A DNA stretch of 64,000 bases from Symbiodinium natans (GCA_905221605.1 CAJNDS010000007.1:193646-257645); one strand, 5' to 3'; shown: positions 52,201 through 63,165, counted from the stretch's first letter. Notes: a model not told the origin generated them from the sequence alone. Numbers and translations are program-made.

Positions 52201-55200
52201 TACCCTTTTCCTCTGTTTGTTGGGTTCTGGGTTCCCTTACACACTAACTACGAATTGCTTAAGAACTCCCGCCAAAACAGATGTGTTCTTCGTTGTAGGG
52301 ATGAAGGCGGTTTAGGGTTAGGGTTTTGGGTTTAGGGGTTAGAGTTCAGGGTTTAGGGTTGAGGCGCCTTTAGCATCAAAGTACCCAAAGTCTTCTTCTA
52401 TGGGAGGTTACATCTATCCCCTTGTGATAGAATGTAGCTGAAACTGGTGTTCCTGGACTTGGGACAAGGGCGCAGCTATTGTTTTGCAGCATATTGCGCG
52501 TGCTGTGGCGTCCCGTACCGGCGAGGAGCCGGATGCTGTGCACGCTGCCCTGGTCCAGGAATTGTGCGTTGTGGCGCGCAGTTTCCGGGCGAGGGCAGCC
52601 CTGCGGCGCAGGAGTGAGGCCGCTGCTGACTAAGGAGCCATGAAGAGACGACTGGACTTGTGAGAAACGGGGCCGGTGGTCCTTCAATAACTTTGTTCCT
52701 TCCTTGCTGGCGCGCAGTGCCTCGTGTGTTTGCTTTTGCCCCTGCCCGGGTCTGTCCAGTTCTTCCTTCAACATGGCCTCCGCTTGGGTCCGTGAAGCTC
52801 CTTTTGTTACGGCCCGTGGGCATGCGTGGCGCGGGAGTTCTCGCGGGGCGCCGGAGACTCGTGCGGGTGTCGGGGCTCGCCCTACGGCCCACCATGCTCT
52901 CTGCCTTGATGTCCGTGTGGACGCATGCTGCATCATTGGGTGTCGGACGCAGGACGAGCTGCTTGAAGGGTAGCGTTGTACGATGTTTTCTGTCCAGTTT
53001 TGGCATTGCCCTCAGAAGTAGGCGCGGCTTGGTGCCTCCCTCACAAGTAGGAGGTGCATGCTTTGGAATTGCCGGTTTCAGACAACAAGATCTCAGGTTC
53101 AGTCTTCATTCGACATACGCTTCGACGACTGTAGATAACATCGTAAATACCGGTGGTTCTTGTAGCTTGAAGCACAGGAGCTTGAATCACGAGCCGAGGG
53201 GAACCAGAACATAAAAGGGCAAGGGTGGATCATGGGGGGTGACCGTATAGATTTCGCTATATCAAGGGAGTTGAGAGGGCAAACCAGCGACAGCATGGGG
53301 TTGTTGCCGCGGTTTGTTGTTTCGTTCTTCGGACGTGCTCAGAAGCAACATGGTCTACAAGAGTCCACCAGGGCTGGCTGTTCAGGGTGCAGGCTGAAAG
53401 TACGACACGAAGGCGCTCACCTTGCTGAACCCCCAAAATAATACCGGCGCCTCGAGGGTAGGCGGAGAAGTGGGATTTACATGGTCACCTTCATCCCTAT
53501 CAAGCTCGCCATGTATACTAACGCCATATAGTAGTACTCATATTCCCTTGCCCCCCCCCCCCCCTAAACCCTAAACCCTAAACCCTAAATCCTAAACCCT
53601 CAAAGCGCCAGTCAGGGCCAGAACCCGACACAATGCTAGGTCTCCTGGCTGCTGGGGGCTTCCGCGCCGACAAGATTCCGCTTAGAGAGGAGGCTTTTGG
53701 CTTACAGGGTCTACCAATAATCAAGGGATTCAGACTCGTACTCCTAAGGTTGTACCCCTCAAGGTTCCCTTAGTATACTCCTAAGTTAGCCCATGTATTC
53801 CCTTAGGGATTCTGAAAAAGGGACCCAGGGGCGCAACCTTAAGGGTCCAAGGGAGCACCCCTAGAGTCCATAGGGTTTAGGGTTTGGGGCAGACGGTTTT
53901 GAACCGTTCATCGCGAAAGCCCGTGGCGCCCGCCATGCATGCCACTTGCCTTGGTAAGACCCGGAAAAACTGCAGCTTGCCATTGTAGCAATGGTACAAC
54001 AGCATGTTGCATTAACGAGAGGGTGTTACTCCGTGGGCGCACCCTGTCAACCCTAAACCCTAAACCCTAAACCCAAAACCCTAAACCCTAAACCCCCAAA
54101 GGTTTGTGTGCCAGGCGCCCTTGACGTTTGTCGATCTGGATGGGAGCACCCATTGGGTAAAACCATGAGCTTCCCTCAGCCCCGAAACCCGAAGTCCCAT
54201 TAATGCCGAGAACCCTTTAGGGTTTAGGGTTCAGGGTTCAGGGTTTAGGGTTTAGGGTTTAGGGTTTCTAGACTGCTTTCAGGTTTGGACTTTGTAGGCT
54301 GAAATCTAGGAAGGTAAGTACCCCAATTCCCTTTTCCTGGGTTGAGCCCTGCAAAACGAATTTCTTGTCGCCTAGTTTACCTTAAGCCCGGAATACGTTG
54401 CTTTGCCCTAAAACCCTAAACCCTAAGCCCTGAACTCTAACCCCTACACCCAAAACCCTAAACCCCAAACCTAAAAAAGCCCTAAACGGTGTACTGTGAA
54501 ATTTCCCTAAGGCCCTTATCTTGCTAGACGACCTAGAGTCAGCAGGGGTGTTGCAGAAGTCCTATGTCTTTGAACCCTAAACCCTAAGCCCTAAACCCTA
54601 TAAACCCTAAACCCTAAACTCCTTATCTGGAAGTGCCTCATGCCATGTCCTGCTGTCAGGTGCTGCAGGCAGGTGCCAACATCTTCGATGCCACCTCCTC
54701 CGTGGAATACGTGGATGCCCCACGGCAGGGATCGATGTCGCGTGTTAGGGTTCAGGGCTCCGGGCAAAGGAGTCTCTGACTCCCCCTCCCTCTCTCTCTC
54801 TCTCTCTCTGCCCCTCTGCCTCTCTACATATGGGGGTTTACGAAAATAAGAGACCAAATAGTAGGATTCCCCGATACTAAGGACCCCAATAAGGTATCCC
54901 CGAAACCCCCATAGAATATGCATCGTATCCTCTTCGAACTTGTGAGCGGTAAGGGTTGAAGACTTCGGGCTCAGTACTCTTGACGCGTTTGCTTTGGGGG
55001 ATGGAAGCAGGGAACACAGAGCATGGACCCATACCTAGGCCTCTTTGTATGCGCTCAGATTCTGCTTCTCTTGGCTGGCCGGGGTCGTCATCTAGAAGGC
55101 AACTTAAAGTAAAGATGATGCGCTCCAGAAGAGTACCGTGCTCTCTCGAACCCCCCACACCAAGCCCCACAAGGATTGCCCACCTGATGCGACGAGGTTT

Positions 55201-58200
55201 TCGTGAGTCACCGCTGTGACGCCGCGAGGTGGCCAAAATACTTGGCACTGTGTCTCTACTTGACCCCGGGCTTCAAGTCTAGGATGCCCAGTAGTACCCT
55301 TATTCCTTTTTTTTGGGGGGGGTTAGGTTCCCTTACAAACCCCTTTAAGCAAAAAAGGGCACGCTTTTTAAGCCTAGGTTACTGGGCAGCCTAGAAGTAT
55401 TCCTCTTGTTGCTGTCGAACTTAAGAGCCCCGAGTCCAGATCTGACTCTTAACACCCTTCAGGAATCACCCCATAAGCCCTATAAGCCCTATAAAGCCTA
55501 TAAAGCCTATAAACCCTATAAACCCTATAAACCCTACAAACCTTACAAACCCTAAACCTGTCGAGGAACCTGCCGCTGGCTGTGACATGCTCACTGGCAG
55601 TCTGGTTGCTAACAGCTGTGGCGCTGGCCGCGCGCGCGGGATCTTTCTCCGGTCTTGCCGCCCTTGCCCACCCACTGCCTTTCGATGGCGATCATGGGGC
55701 TTAGAAAGTTGGGTCCTTTTGTGCCCCAAAACAAAGTTCTTTAGAAATATACCTCCAGCAAGAGAGCAGTTATGAGGGCCCAAGCAAAGTTAAACCCTAA
55801 ACCCTAAACCCTAAACCCTAAACCCTAAACCCTAAACCCTAAACCCTAAACCCTAAACCCTAAACCCTAAACCCCTAAACCCCTAAACCCTAAACCCTAA
55901 CCCCTAAACTCCTAAACCCCTAAACCCCTAAACCCCTAAACCCCTAAACCCTAAACCCTAAACCCTAAACCCTAAACCCTAAACCCTAAACCCTAAACCC
56001 TAAACCCTAAACCCTAAACCCCTAAACCCCTAAACCCCTAAACCCCTAAACCCTAAGCCAAAGAGACATTTTGCCCTCTGGATCCTTGTCGGTCAGCAGC
56101 AGATCAGACGGTGCCACAAACCCATGATCTGCTCTCTTAATACCTGGTTGGGGGTGTAGTTAGGGTTTAGCGGGTTTAGGGTTTAGGGTTTAGGGTTTGG
56201 GGTTTAGGGTTTAGGGTTTAGGGTTTAGGGTTTAGGGTTTAGGGTTTAGGGTTTAGGGTTTAGGGTTTAGGGTTTAGGGCTCAGGGTTTAAGGATGAGGC
56301 GCTTGCAAGCAACATCCAACAACTGCAGGTTGCTGCCCGCTTTGGTGCTCTTCCCCATGGCCGTGTTTCTTCTCATCTTCTTCTTCGGCCACCATGCCTC
56401 ACATCTCTGCCGGCCGTTGTGCTTCTGGCTGGACCGTGCCTGCATCCACCAAACCGACTTCGAGCTAAAGCGTCGACAGATCCAGGCGCTGCCGGTATTT
56501 GTGGCTCGGTCCTCCTCCATGCTGGTGCCGCTTGGGCAGCATGCTTGCCTCACCACCTCTAGTCCCAAACCGCCGCATGCCAGCTTCAGCAAACAGCTCA
56601 TAGCTGCAGTTGTGGCTTTACATGTCAGCGCACCGTAGTCTTTACGCAGGGCTTTCGGGGCTGGTTGTCGTTCAGCTTTGTCATATGAGGTGTGACCAGC
56701 TCTGAGATGCCCCTCCCCCCCCAAGAGAATGAACAAATGTGTGTGTTTTTGCTCGATAAACACGATAAGAGTAAATCAAACACAACAACATTCAGACCCG
56801 TCCCTAAACCCTAAACCCTAAACCATAAACCCTAAACCCGAATTCATGCAAAACGGGACAAGTAAATACAGAGCCATGCGTATTGGAAGGTCTAGGTGGC
56901 CCTGGGGACATTGATTTTCCCTTATTGGGTTTAAGAGGATCACCCTAAACCCTAAAAATCCTAAAACCCTAAAACCCTAAACCCTAAACCCCAAACCCCA
57001 AACCCTAAACCCGAATATGGAGGAATACTTTTTAGAGGGTTTTCAGAGCCATCCTAGTGGTGTATGCAAACAACGACTGAAAGCTAAAGCAGAAAAGCCA
57101 CCTCCATTGTTAGACAGGTGGGCTCACGCACCCCTCCTACACATTGCCCGTCTGAGGGTGTAGGGCTTGGGGTTAAAGGTTTTACACCTAAGCCCTAAGC
57201 CCTAAACCCTAAAGGGTTTAGGGTTCTTGACAAAGCGAGCTTTTGCTCCTCCAGGGTAGGGGCTGAGCATTCTCAGCGCTTTGAATAGACAGCCCGGGAT
57301 CTCTATCAGAATCATACACATAATGGAAACATGCATGTAGGGTTTCGGGTTTAGGGTTTAGGGCTTGCGGTTTCGGGTTTAGTGGTTTAGGGCTTTAGGC
57401 TTGAGAAGTTGCAGTTGGTGTGTCCGATCAAGAAGGCTATGGGACGATGAGTACTTTCAGCGACTCTGGTGCCAGCTACTCGGCTTTCATGTAGCATGCA
57501 TGTTTACTTGTTTGCGCTGGTTCCTATATATATATATATCCCAAACTCTTCACCCTAAACCCTAAACTCTAAACCCTAAACCCTAAACCCTAACACGTTA
57601 TTTCGGGGTTGCTCAAAAGAAAGGCTAGAGCTGGCGACCTTTGCCAAGCATGGCGACATCAAGAAGGCAGGCCCCGAAGCTTAAACCATAAGTAAGTGGT
57701 CTCGGGTTTTAGGGTTTAGGGCTCAGGCTTCAGGGGGTTTAGGGTTGAGGGTTTGGGGTTGAGGGTTTAGGGTTAGGGCTTAGGGTTTAGCATTTAGGGT
57801 TTAGAGTTTAGGGCTAACGACCCTAGAAGCCTTGAAGCCTGAATCCCAGGTTGCAGAAATTGCAGCTCCTATGGCTCCAGCCATAAGCTCCTCCACACCC
57901 TAAGTACTAGGGTTTAGGGTTTTCCGGTTTAGGGTTGAGGGTTGAGGGTTAAGGTTTAGGGTTTAGGGTTTAGGGTCTAGGGTCTAGGGTTTAGGGTTTA
58001 GGGAAGCCACCACCGGTAAGGCCGGGAATAAGGCCAAGAAACATGGAGGCCGGAAAACGATGAACCTGGCAGCAGGGCATGTGCCTCACAGGGTTCTCAC
58101 ATCCCCCAAAACCCTAAACCCTAAACCCTAAACCCTAAACCCTAAACCCTAAACCCTAAACCCTAAACCCTAAACGTGTAAGTAAGTATGGCTGTGTGTG

Positions 58201-59093
58201 TGCCCAAAGCCTGAAACCGCCCATTCATGGACTCGGATTGTGGACATTCATGGGCTCGGATTGGGACAGGGTAAGGTTTAGGGTTTCAAGCTTGAGGCTT
58301 TTGGGGGCTGCCACTGTTGCTATGGTCAAGAGTGCAGACCACACAAAACGGCCGAGGTTCCTGGTCCTCTGGTTTTCCGGTCCGCGTTCTGATTGCTAAT
58401 GGTTGTGACCCCCCAAGCCCCCCGGTTTTTTCAGCCATGCGCACCATTATTAGAACCCTTTCCAAACCCATCGTGCGAGCATCGTGTTTGCAACTGGGGG
58501 GGACCAACCCCCCGCTTTTAGGCCGTGCAAGCTTGCATCAAAGAATACGATTCCCTTCCAAACCCATCGAACGAGCGTTGTGTTGCGACCCTCCCAACAC
58601 CACCCCCCGCCCCGCCTTCTGGAAGCCGTGCAAGCTTGCCTTTAAAACCAGATGAATTCATTACAAAGCCATCATGTAAGCATTCTATTTGCAAATGGTT
58701 GCGATGCCCCCAAGCCCCCCGCTTTTGTGAGCCGTGCACCAAACCCATCGTTCGAGCTTTGTGTTTGAAGATGAGCGGGGCTGCACCCCAACTCCCCGCT
58801 GAGGTTCCTGCCGAATATCTTGCCTCATGCGAACATTTACAGCACTTGTAGCCTCTGGAAGTTCAGAATGCGGCCCTTTACGTGCAGCGTCTGAAAACTC
58901 AGAAATGCTGCTATGCACAGTCTGTTTACAGTACCTTGCAGCCTTTGCACAGTCTGAAATGCTGTTATTTACAGTATTTGCAGCCTCCGAAAATGCAGAA
59001 ATGCTGCTAGTTACAGTATTTGAAGCCTCTGACAACGCAGATATGCTGCTATTTGTAATATTTTAAGCCTCTGACACCGCAGAAATTCTGCTA

Positions 59094-59138
<45 letters not shown>

Positions 59139-62100
59139 GGGTGGACGGTGGAGGGACATTAACGGAAAACACATGGAGGATGCCAAAACCAAGAAAGTGG
59201 CTATTCCAACTGAGGAGGCCTGAGAACGCGGATAGCACAACCGGTGCCTTGCATGTTGGTGGCTATTGCAACCGGAAGCCATTCTGGCTCATGCGAACGG
59301 CTGCAGAGTTTGAGGTCGAAGAGCTTTTTGCTTTTTCCCAAATTCTAAGAGTCTGATTAAAAACATGAGAAAACCACGAAATCATTGGGCACTCACATAT
59401 GAAAGCAACCAATGTTGCAGAAACGAAGTAATGTATTTTATGCAAGGTAAAAGTCATGAGGAAACCACGAAATCACTGGGCAACCACGCAACCACATGTA
59501 AAATCAATGAGTGTCGCAGAAACGAAATCAATTCATTGGGGTGGGGTGGGTGGGGTGGGCTGGGCTGGCTGGGGCTGGGCTGGGCTGGGCTGGGGTGATT
59601 TGGAAAGGGGGTGGGGTGGGGTGGGGGTGGGGGGGGGGTGGGGTGGAGTAGGGTGGGGGGTGGGGTGTATCCATCGTAACACTTGCAAAATTATGAAAGT
59701 GCTCGCCTTCAAAGTAGCTCCACTTTCAATTCGGACTCGTGGTTTGGGTCTGGCCGGGGGAGTTCTAGAACGATTTGCTCACATGCTGCTATTTACAGTA
59801 CTTGCAGCCTCGGAAAACACAGAAATGCTGCTATTTACAGTATTTGGCCATGCCAAGCCGAGCCACACCTTGAGAAAAAAAAGGCCCGAGCCAACTACAA
59901 AAACAAAAACCTCCACGCGCAAAAAACCAAAAGCCCAAAAGGCCCTGGGAAGCCCCAAAAATGGGCTTCGAGCTTACGGCTTTGTGCCTCGCAAACGGCT
60001 TTTCCAAAAGTCAAAAAAGGGCCTCACAAGAATGCCCCACCCAAAGCAAAAACCCAAAAAAAGCCAAACAAGGGCCCCTGGCAGGCCCCTGCTCCCACAG
60101 AGGCCCAAAGGCCCGCAGCAGAAAGCCCTCAAACGGCCCGCCCCTGCCCCCTCCCCCCACCCCCACCCCTAAAGATTATAGCTTCAGTTCCAAAACCACA
60201 ACTCGACGAAAAGCTTTCGGTCAAAGACTTGTTGGGGCCCAAACCATATACAATTGGTTTATGAGCCCCAATGAACTAAACCCTAAACCCTAAACCCCTA
60301 AAGCTCCCGAGTGTGGGGAAGTCCTTGGTCAGGTGAGTTTTCTGCCTCTTTGGCTTGCGCCGTGGCTGCTGTCGGCCTTTGCCATCGACCTCTCTCTGGT
60401 CGGCTTCTGGTTCGTCCAATTCGCAACCCGACCTGACTTGTTGCTAGATGTAGGGTTTAGGGTTTAGGGTTTAGGGTTTAGGGTTTAGGGTTTAGGGTTT
60501 ATAAGGTTTAGGGTTTAGGGTTTAGGGTTTGTTGAGGAATGGCTTGCGGTTTCGTTTGGGACCCTCCTTGCAACCCTGTCGCCAAAGCCTTTCAGGGCCT
60601 AGGAAATAAGATGTGAGGCCCGCTTTCAGGGGATGCTTTCCGGGTGTCGCACTTTCATAGCGCAACCCTTAGCCCGCCCCACCACCCCCCCACCCTAAAC
60701 CCTAAACCCTAAACCCTAAACCCTAAACCCTAAACCCTAAACCCTAAACCCTAAACCCTAAACCCTAATGGCCCAACCCTAAACCCTAGACCTTAGCCTT
60801 AACGCCTTGACCCTTTACAGGCTTTGGACCCTAGAAATGCTGAGCCCTACCTCGCAAATGTCGTGTCAACAGCGACAGGAGCTAATCCCGCCAAGTGTGT
60901 TATCTTGGTTGGTGGATGCTGTGACGCCGGACATTGTGCGCGGCAGGCGCTTTGCTTCCGACGTGGGCTTTGCAATACTCTTTGTCGCTGCGGACGAAGT
61001 TGTGGGATGTGTTCAGCGTTTTTGTTTTGAGCGGTGCGTAGTTGCAAGCCATATTAACCTCAAACTTGGGATGTTCCCCCTTAGACTAACAGTCCTTAAT
61101 ACGGATTATAGTACCCCGTATTGTAATCCCGACTAAGGACTGTAAGCCACGAACCCTAAACGCCCTGGCCCATGATCGAGGCAGTAGCAGGAATGCTGGT
61201 TGGGCTTTTGGTGGCCTGGACCTGGTCGTCCTACTGCAGAACCAAGCTGAGTAGTCACGCTTTGATGCTGGAGCCTTGGCAGTTCGAAAACGGGGGTTTG
61301 TACCATTTGGGCTGTTCTACAAGGAAGGGTAGCGTAGCAGTTTAGTTCGGTATGTCAGGGTACCTCCACTTTGAGAAATTTCTTATATTAAACAATGGGT
61401 GACCGTGCCAACTTTTTGCAGGAGTCCCAACAACAGTTGAGGAGCAGATGTCAAACTTCGACTGGAGGGCTGCTAAGTGCACGAAAGCGGAAGACCGCCG
61501 CATAGTGCAGCATCAGATGTGCGAGCTCTTTCGTGAAGGCAGAGAGCTCAAGGAGGTGGATCTGAAGGAAGACCATGAGCAGACTTCATCCACTGCCATC
61601 GGCGAGCCTGATGCGGATGCTCTGCCCCACGTCTCTGAAGAGCCGTGTGGGATGTTGCTCGACGAAGGGCCCCTGGATGCGTTCAATGCTTTCATTCGAG
61701 GGTCCGTGCGAACGTCCGTCTTGGACAGCGTCGGTGGCGAGATGCACGTTCCATACAGCCTGTGCCTTGTTGCTGCTCTGCCCATGAGCTTTTATTCATT
61801 GGTGGACATCTCGTACAGCCTTGCCAACGAAGAGCTCCTCCGAGCAAGTGGACTTTCATCCGTCGAGGCTTTCGCTTGTGCAAACTGCTTAAGTTGGCTT
61901 GCCAATATTCTACTGATTTTCCCCATCTACTACCCCATCTATCTTCGCATGCTCAACCATGCTTTGTACATGCAGTCCAGACCGCTGCGGCTTATTCTGA
62001 CAGTCGTCAGCGGTACAGCGACCCACGCCTATGGCGCCGTCTGCGTGGCCATCGTCGCGACCTCTGTGGAGCACTGCGTGCGCCAAGCTGCGTCCAGCTG

Positions 62101-62194
62101 GGTCTTGCTGCTCGTCCTGCTGTCACTTCTCCTTCAGCTGCGATGCCTTTTTCACGGCAGCGGCCACTCCTGCGCGTCCTTGCAGGGAGGTTGA
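49255..62194 (+). CDS. Multi-exon polytopic membrane protein, gene copy 2
   Basis: Collinear paralogue of the gene at 36774-45754. Recognisable exons: 49255 to about 49348, 51441 to about 51500, 53640-53708, 54115-54156, 54512-54573, 54660-54743, 55129-55196, 55229-55276, 55566-55697, 56329-56526, 57436-57468, 57624-57666, 60333-60449, 60879-61037, 61181-61253, 61422-62194 (stop). Several have the same length as in copy 1 (198, 33, 43, 159, 73, 48 and 69 nt). In the 159-nt exon I count 11 differences, 5 silent. The 3' half is intact. The 5' half looks eroded: most of the exon matching 37389-37553 is missing, the piece at 51441 is off phase and 54660-54743 carries a 2-nt insertion. The last exon ends in a different frame from copy 1 (CASLQGG). 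Either a diverged working copy or one decaying from its 5' end. Confidence 0.55.
49984..50794. mobile_element. 811-bp DNA transposon, non-autonomous
   Basis: Perfect 31-bp terminal inverted repeats at 49984-50014 and 50764-50794 (GCCTATAAAATGCGTGCCCC...). Inside: a 55-bp unit repeated two and a half times (about 50030-50160) and an 11-bp CTTACGTGCCA array (50268-50370). Internal frames (50087-50434, 50441-50800) show no transposase motif. No convincing target duplication. Lies upstream of the first homologous introns of copy 2; absent from copy 1. Confidence 0.8.
50944..51182. repeat. Long CCCTAAA tract in copy-2 intron
   Basis: About 32 units with one disturbed stretch near 51052-51080. Copy 1 has no comparable tract at this point. 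Confidence 0.9.
52197..52293. mobile_element. Chimera of truncated family C and family G elements
   Basis: Family-C left half to about 52243, then a family-G end (CTAACTACGAATTGCTTAAG). Confidence 0.55.
52490..52633 (+). CDS. Coding-like segment inside a copy-2-only insert
   Basis: Acceptor TTGTTTTGCAG; 48 codons to TAA, reading HIARAVASRTGEEPDAVHAA, then LVQELCVVARSFRARAALRR. A GTGAGG donor inside could end it earlier. It lies in a stretch (about 51830-53490) absent from copy 1. Overlapping long frames occur on both strands here, as expected for GC-rich DNA. Confidence 0.35.
   Translation, partial: HIARAVASRTGEEPDAVHAALVQELCVVARSFRARAALRRRSEAAAD
53714..53869. mobile_element. Inverted-repeat element, family I, copy 2 only
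   Basis: Arms TAAGGTTGTACCCCT / AGGGGCGCAACCTTA, with GACTC / GAGTC ends. Lies just after the donor of exon 53640-53708; copy 1 reads GGGTCTATAGGG without it. Confidence 0.65.
54831..54911. mobile_element. Family F element with TA duplication, copy 2 only
   Basis: TGGGGGTTTACGAAAATAAG ... GGTATCCCCGAAACCCCCA, TA on both sides (54829-54830, 54912-54913). Copy 1 has the unfilled CTCTACATAGAATATG. A (TC)n run precedes it. Confidence 0.85.
55279..55394. mobile_element. Family B element with empty site in the paralogue
   Basis: CTAGGATGCCCAGTAG ... CTGGGCAGCCTAG, flanked by AAGT at 55275-55278 and 55395-55398. Copy 1 (40374-40377 region) carries a single AAGT and no element. The insertion falls on the donor of exon 55229-55276 and keeps its GT. 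Confidence 0.85.
55791..56055. repeat. Long CCCTAAA tract in copy-2 intron
   Basis: About 35 units, partly 8-bp CCCCTAAA. The matching copy-1 intron has only short degenerate TTTAGGG. Confidence 0.9.
56163..56282. repeat. TTTAGGG tract, same intron, opposite strand
   Basis: About 15 units; faces the CCCTAAA tract at 55791-56055. Confidence 0.9.
56329..56526 (+). CDS. Exon: transmembrane helix plus WLDRACIHQ motif (copy 2)
   Basis: Same exon as 42174-42371, after acceptor AACTGCAG. The FFFGHHAS and WLDRACIHQTDFELK motifs are kept, with the same GC donor at 56527. A long ITS tract (56163-56282) lies just upstream, where copy 1 has a much shorter one. Confidence 0.65.
56892..57057. mobile_element. 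Family L element split by ITS, empty site in paralogue
   Basis: CTAGGTGGCCCTG ... CAGAGCCATCCTAG with flanks AGGT/TGGT. Copy 1 has the unbroken site (GAAGGTGTGTGC near 42660). Telomeric repeat (about 56943-57012) replaces the middle of the element. Confidence 0.7.
58400..58830. repeat. Tandem repeat of about 77-104 bp
   Basis: Four copies starting near 58464, 58561, 58665 and 58741, each with AACCCATCG, CCCCCGC and AGCCGTGCA elements. Copy-2 intron only. Confidence 0.65.
58853..59850. repeat. Approximately 42-bp satellite, split by other DNA
   Basis: Units like CAGAAATGCTGCTATTTACA at 58853-59096 and again at 59784-59850. Between them: a run of 41 G (59097-59137), unique DNA, a 95-bp direct duplication (about 59365-59530) and a GGGCTGGGGT minisatellite (59538-59665). 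Confidence 0.7.
60450..60775. repeat. Two opposed ITS tracts in a copy-2 intron
   Basis: TTTAGGG at 60450-60533 begins with the donor GT of exon 60333-60449; CCCTAAA lies at 60694-60770. Copy 1 has only three or four units here. Confidence 0.85.
61066..61145. mobile_element. Family A element, right end truncated, copy 2 only
   Basis: TTGGGATGTTCCCCCTTAGA, then ACAGTCCTTAAT / ACTAAGGACTGT. In the intron after exon 60879-61037; absent from copy 1. Confidence 0.7.
61422..62194 (+). CDS. Last exon of membrane-protein gene copy 2
   Basis: Paralogue of 44961-45754, after acceptor ACTTTTTGCAG and in the same phase 1. Hydrophobic segments and the FDWRAAKCTKAEDRR start are kept. Replacements are mostly conservative (for example TLANEELV to SLANEELL). 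The frames part near the end: copy 1 ends RVMRIPH, copy 2 CASLQGG, because of an indel. The first in-frame ATG is at 61448. Confidence 0.7.
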
Positions 62195-62725
62195 TAAGAA
62201 TTGTGGGGCAGGGGTGCGCTGAAATTTTAAACTGCAAATGCACAAGATCACACCAAAAACACCACACTGCGCTGGGTTTGATCGTTCACACAAATCTATA
62301 ACCCTAAACCCTCGGCCCTAAACCCTACATGCAGCGCCCAGGGATTAGAGGGCTTGGTGTGCGCACGCTCTGGGGTTCAGGGTTTCCGTCGTACGCGGCG
62401 CGCCATCCCGCCCCAAGACCATGCAGACATTGAGTCTATTAGGGTTTAGGGTTTCGGGTTTAGGGTTCAGGGTTCAGGGTTTAGGGTTTGTCTACCCCCC
62501 AAATCCCCCCATCAAGGGGCTTGTACTTGGACCACCAACTGTGCAGTAGGCTTGGCGAGAGGGGCCTCCCCGCAAAAGGGGCTGTGCGCCCAAGCAAGAG
62601 GGCCGTGGATGAAGCCCCCTCAGTCGACTTGCGTGGTACATTTCCGTTCGTTTGAGGTGCGTTGAGGTACATTTCAGGTTATTTCAAGTGTTTTTTTTGG
62701 TTTTTTCCAAGCACGTGAAACAGTG

Positions 62726-62921
62726 ACAATTGTCTCGACATTGACTTGGTTCCGAACCCCCAAGATGGGTTGCCAGCGCTTGTGGGCCGATTGCTGAGGT
62801 CCAGGAATCGGCTACTTGTGACGCCCTCGCCTCAGCCGATGCCTGGACCTCAACAATCGGCCCACAAGCGCTGGCAACCTATCTTGGGGGTTCGGAACCA
62901 AAGTCAGCGTGGAGACAATTG
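62726..62921. repeat. 80-bp foldback (inverted repeat)
   Basis: Arms 62726-62805 and 62842-62921 are nearly perfect complements (for example GGTTCCGAACCCCCAAGATG against its reverse at 62880-62900). The 36-bp loop carries its own 7-bp inverted repeat (62807-62813 / 62834-62840). Confidence 0.85.
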
Positions 62922-63165
62922 CCACGGGCTTGGTGGCATTCGTGCCGAGATCATGTCCGGCCGAGAAAGCATGTTGGCTTTGGCGGGTTCCAGTTTTGAT
63001 GCGTTGAGTGTGTCACAGCGTTGGAAAGTGGTCCTAGCAGACCAGCACTTTCCCGAAAAGGCTGACAGGAAAAGGCTTTGCCGGCCGTTGTTCAAACGAC
63101 CTCACGGCTGCTACTGGCGACAACATGTTCCAGATCGTGTCAAGGCGATTTTAAACCGAGCTTAA
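62746..63165 (+). CDS. Open frame interrupted by a foldback, unknown protein
   Basis: 139 codons. The first third is the inverted repeat at 62726-62921 and is probably not coding. The remainder reads IRAEIMSGRESMLALAGSSF, ALSVSQRWKVVLADQHFPEK, LCRPLFKRPHGCYWRQHVPD, and ends KAILNRA. That part looks like real protein and may be a terminal exon. Confidence 0.45.
   Translation: MVPNPQDGLPALVGRLLRSRNRLLVTPSPQPMPGPQQSAHKRWQPILGVRNQSQRGDNCHGLGGIRAEIMSGRESMLALAGSSFDALSVSQRWKVVLADQHFPEKADRKRLCRPLFKRPHGCYWRQHVPDRVKAILNRA

Noticed and set aside
52376-53214. Overlapping long frames of 176-186 codons on both strands
   Set aside because: Overlapping frames on opposite strands in GC-rich DNA; compositions (Arg/Pro/Ser/Gly-rich) look like chance. 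Only the short plus-strand segment at 52490 is kept, at low confidence.
59456-60264. Plus-strand frames of 193-238 codons
   Set aside because: Built from the GGGCT/GGGGT minisatellite, part of a satellite unit and a Lys/Pro-rich low-complexity stretch; not conserved in copy 1.
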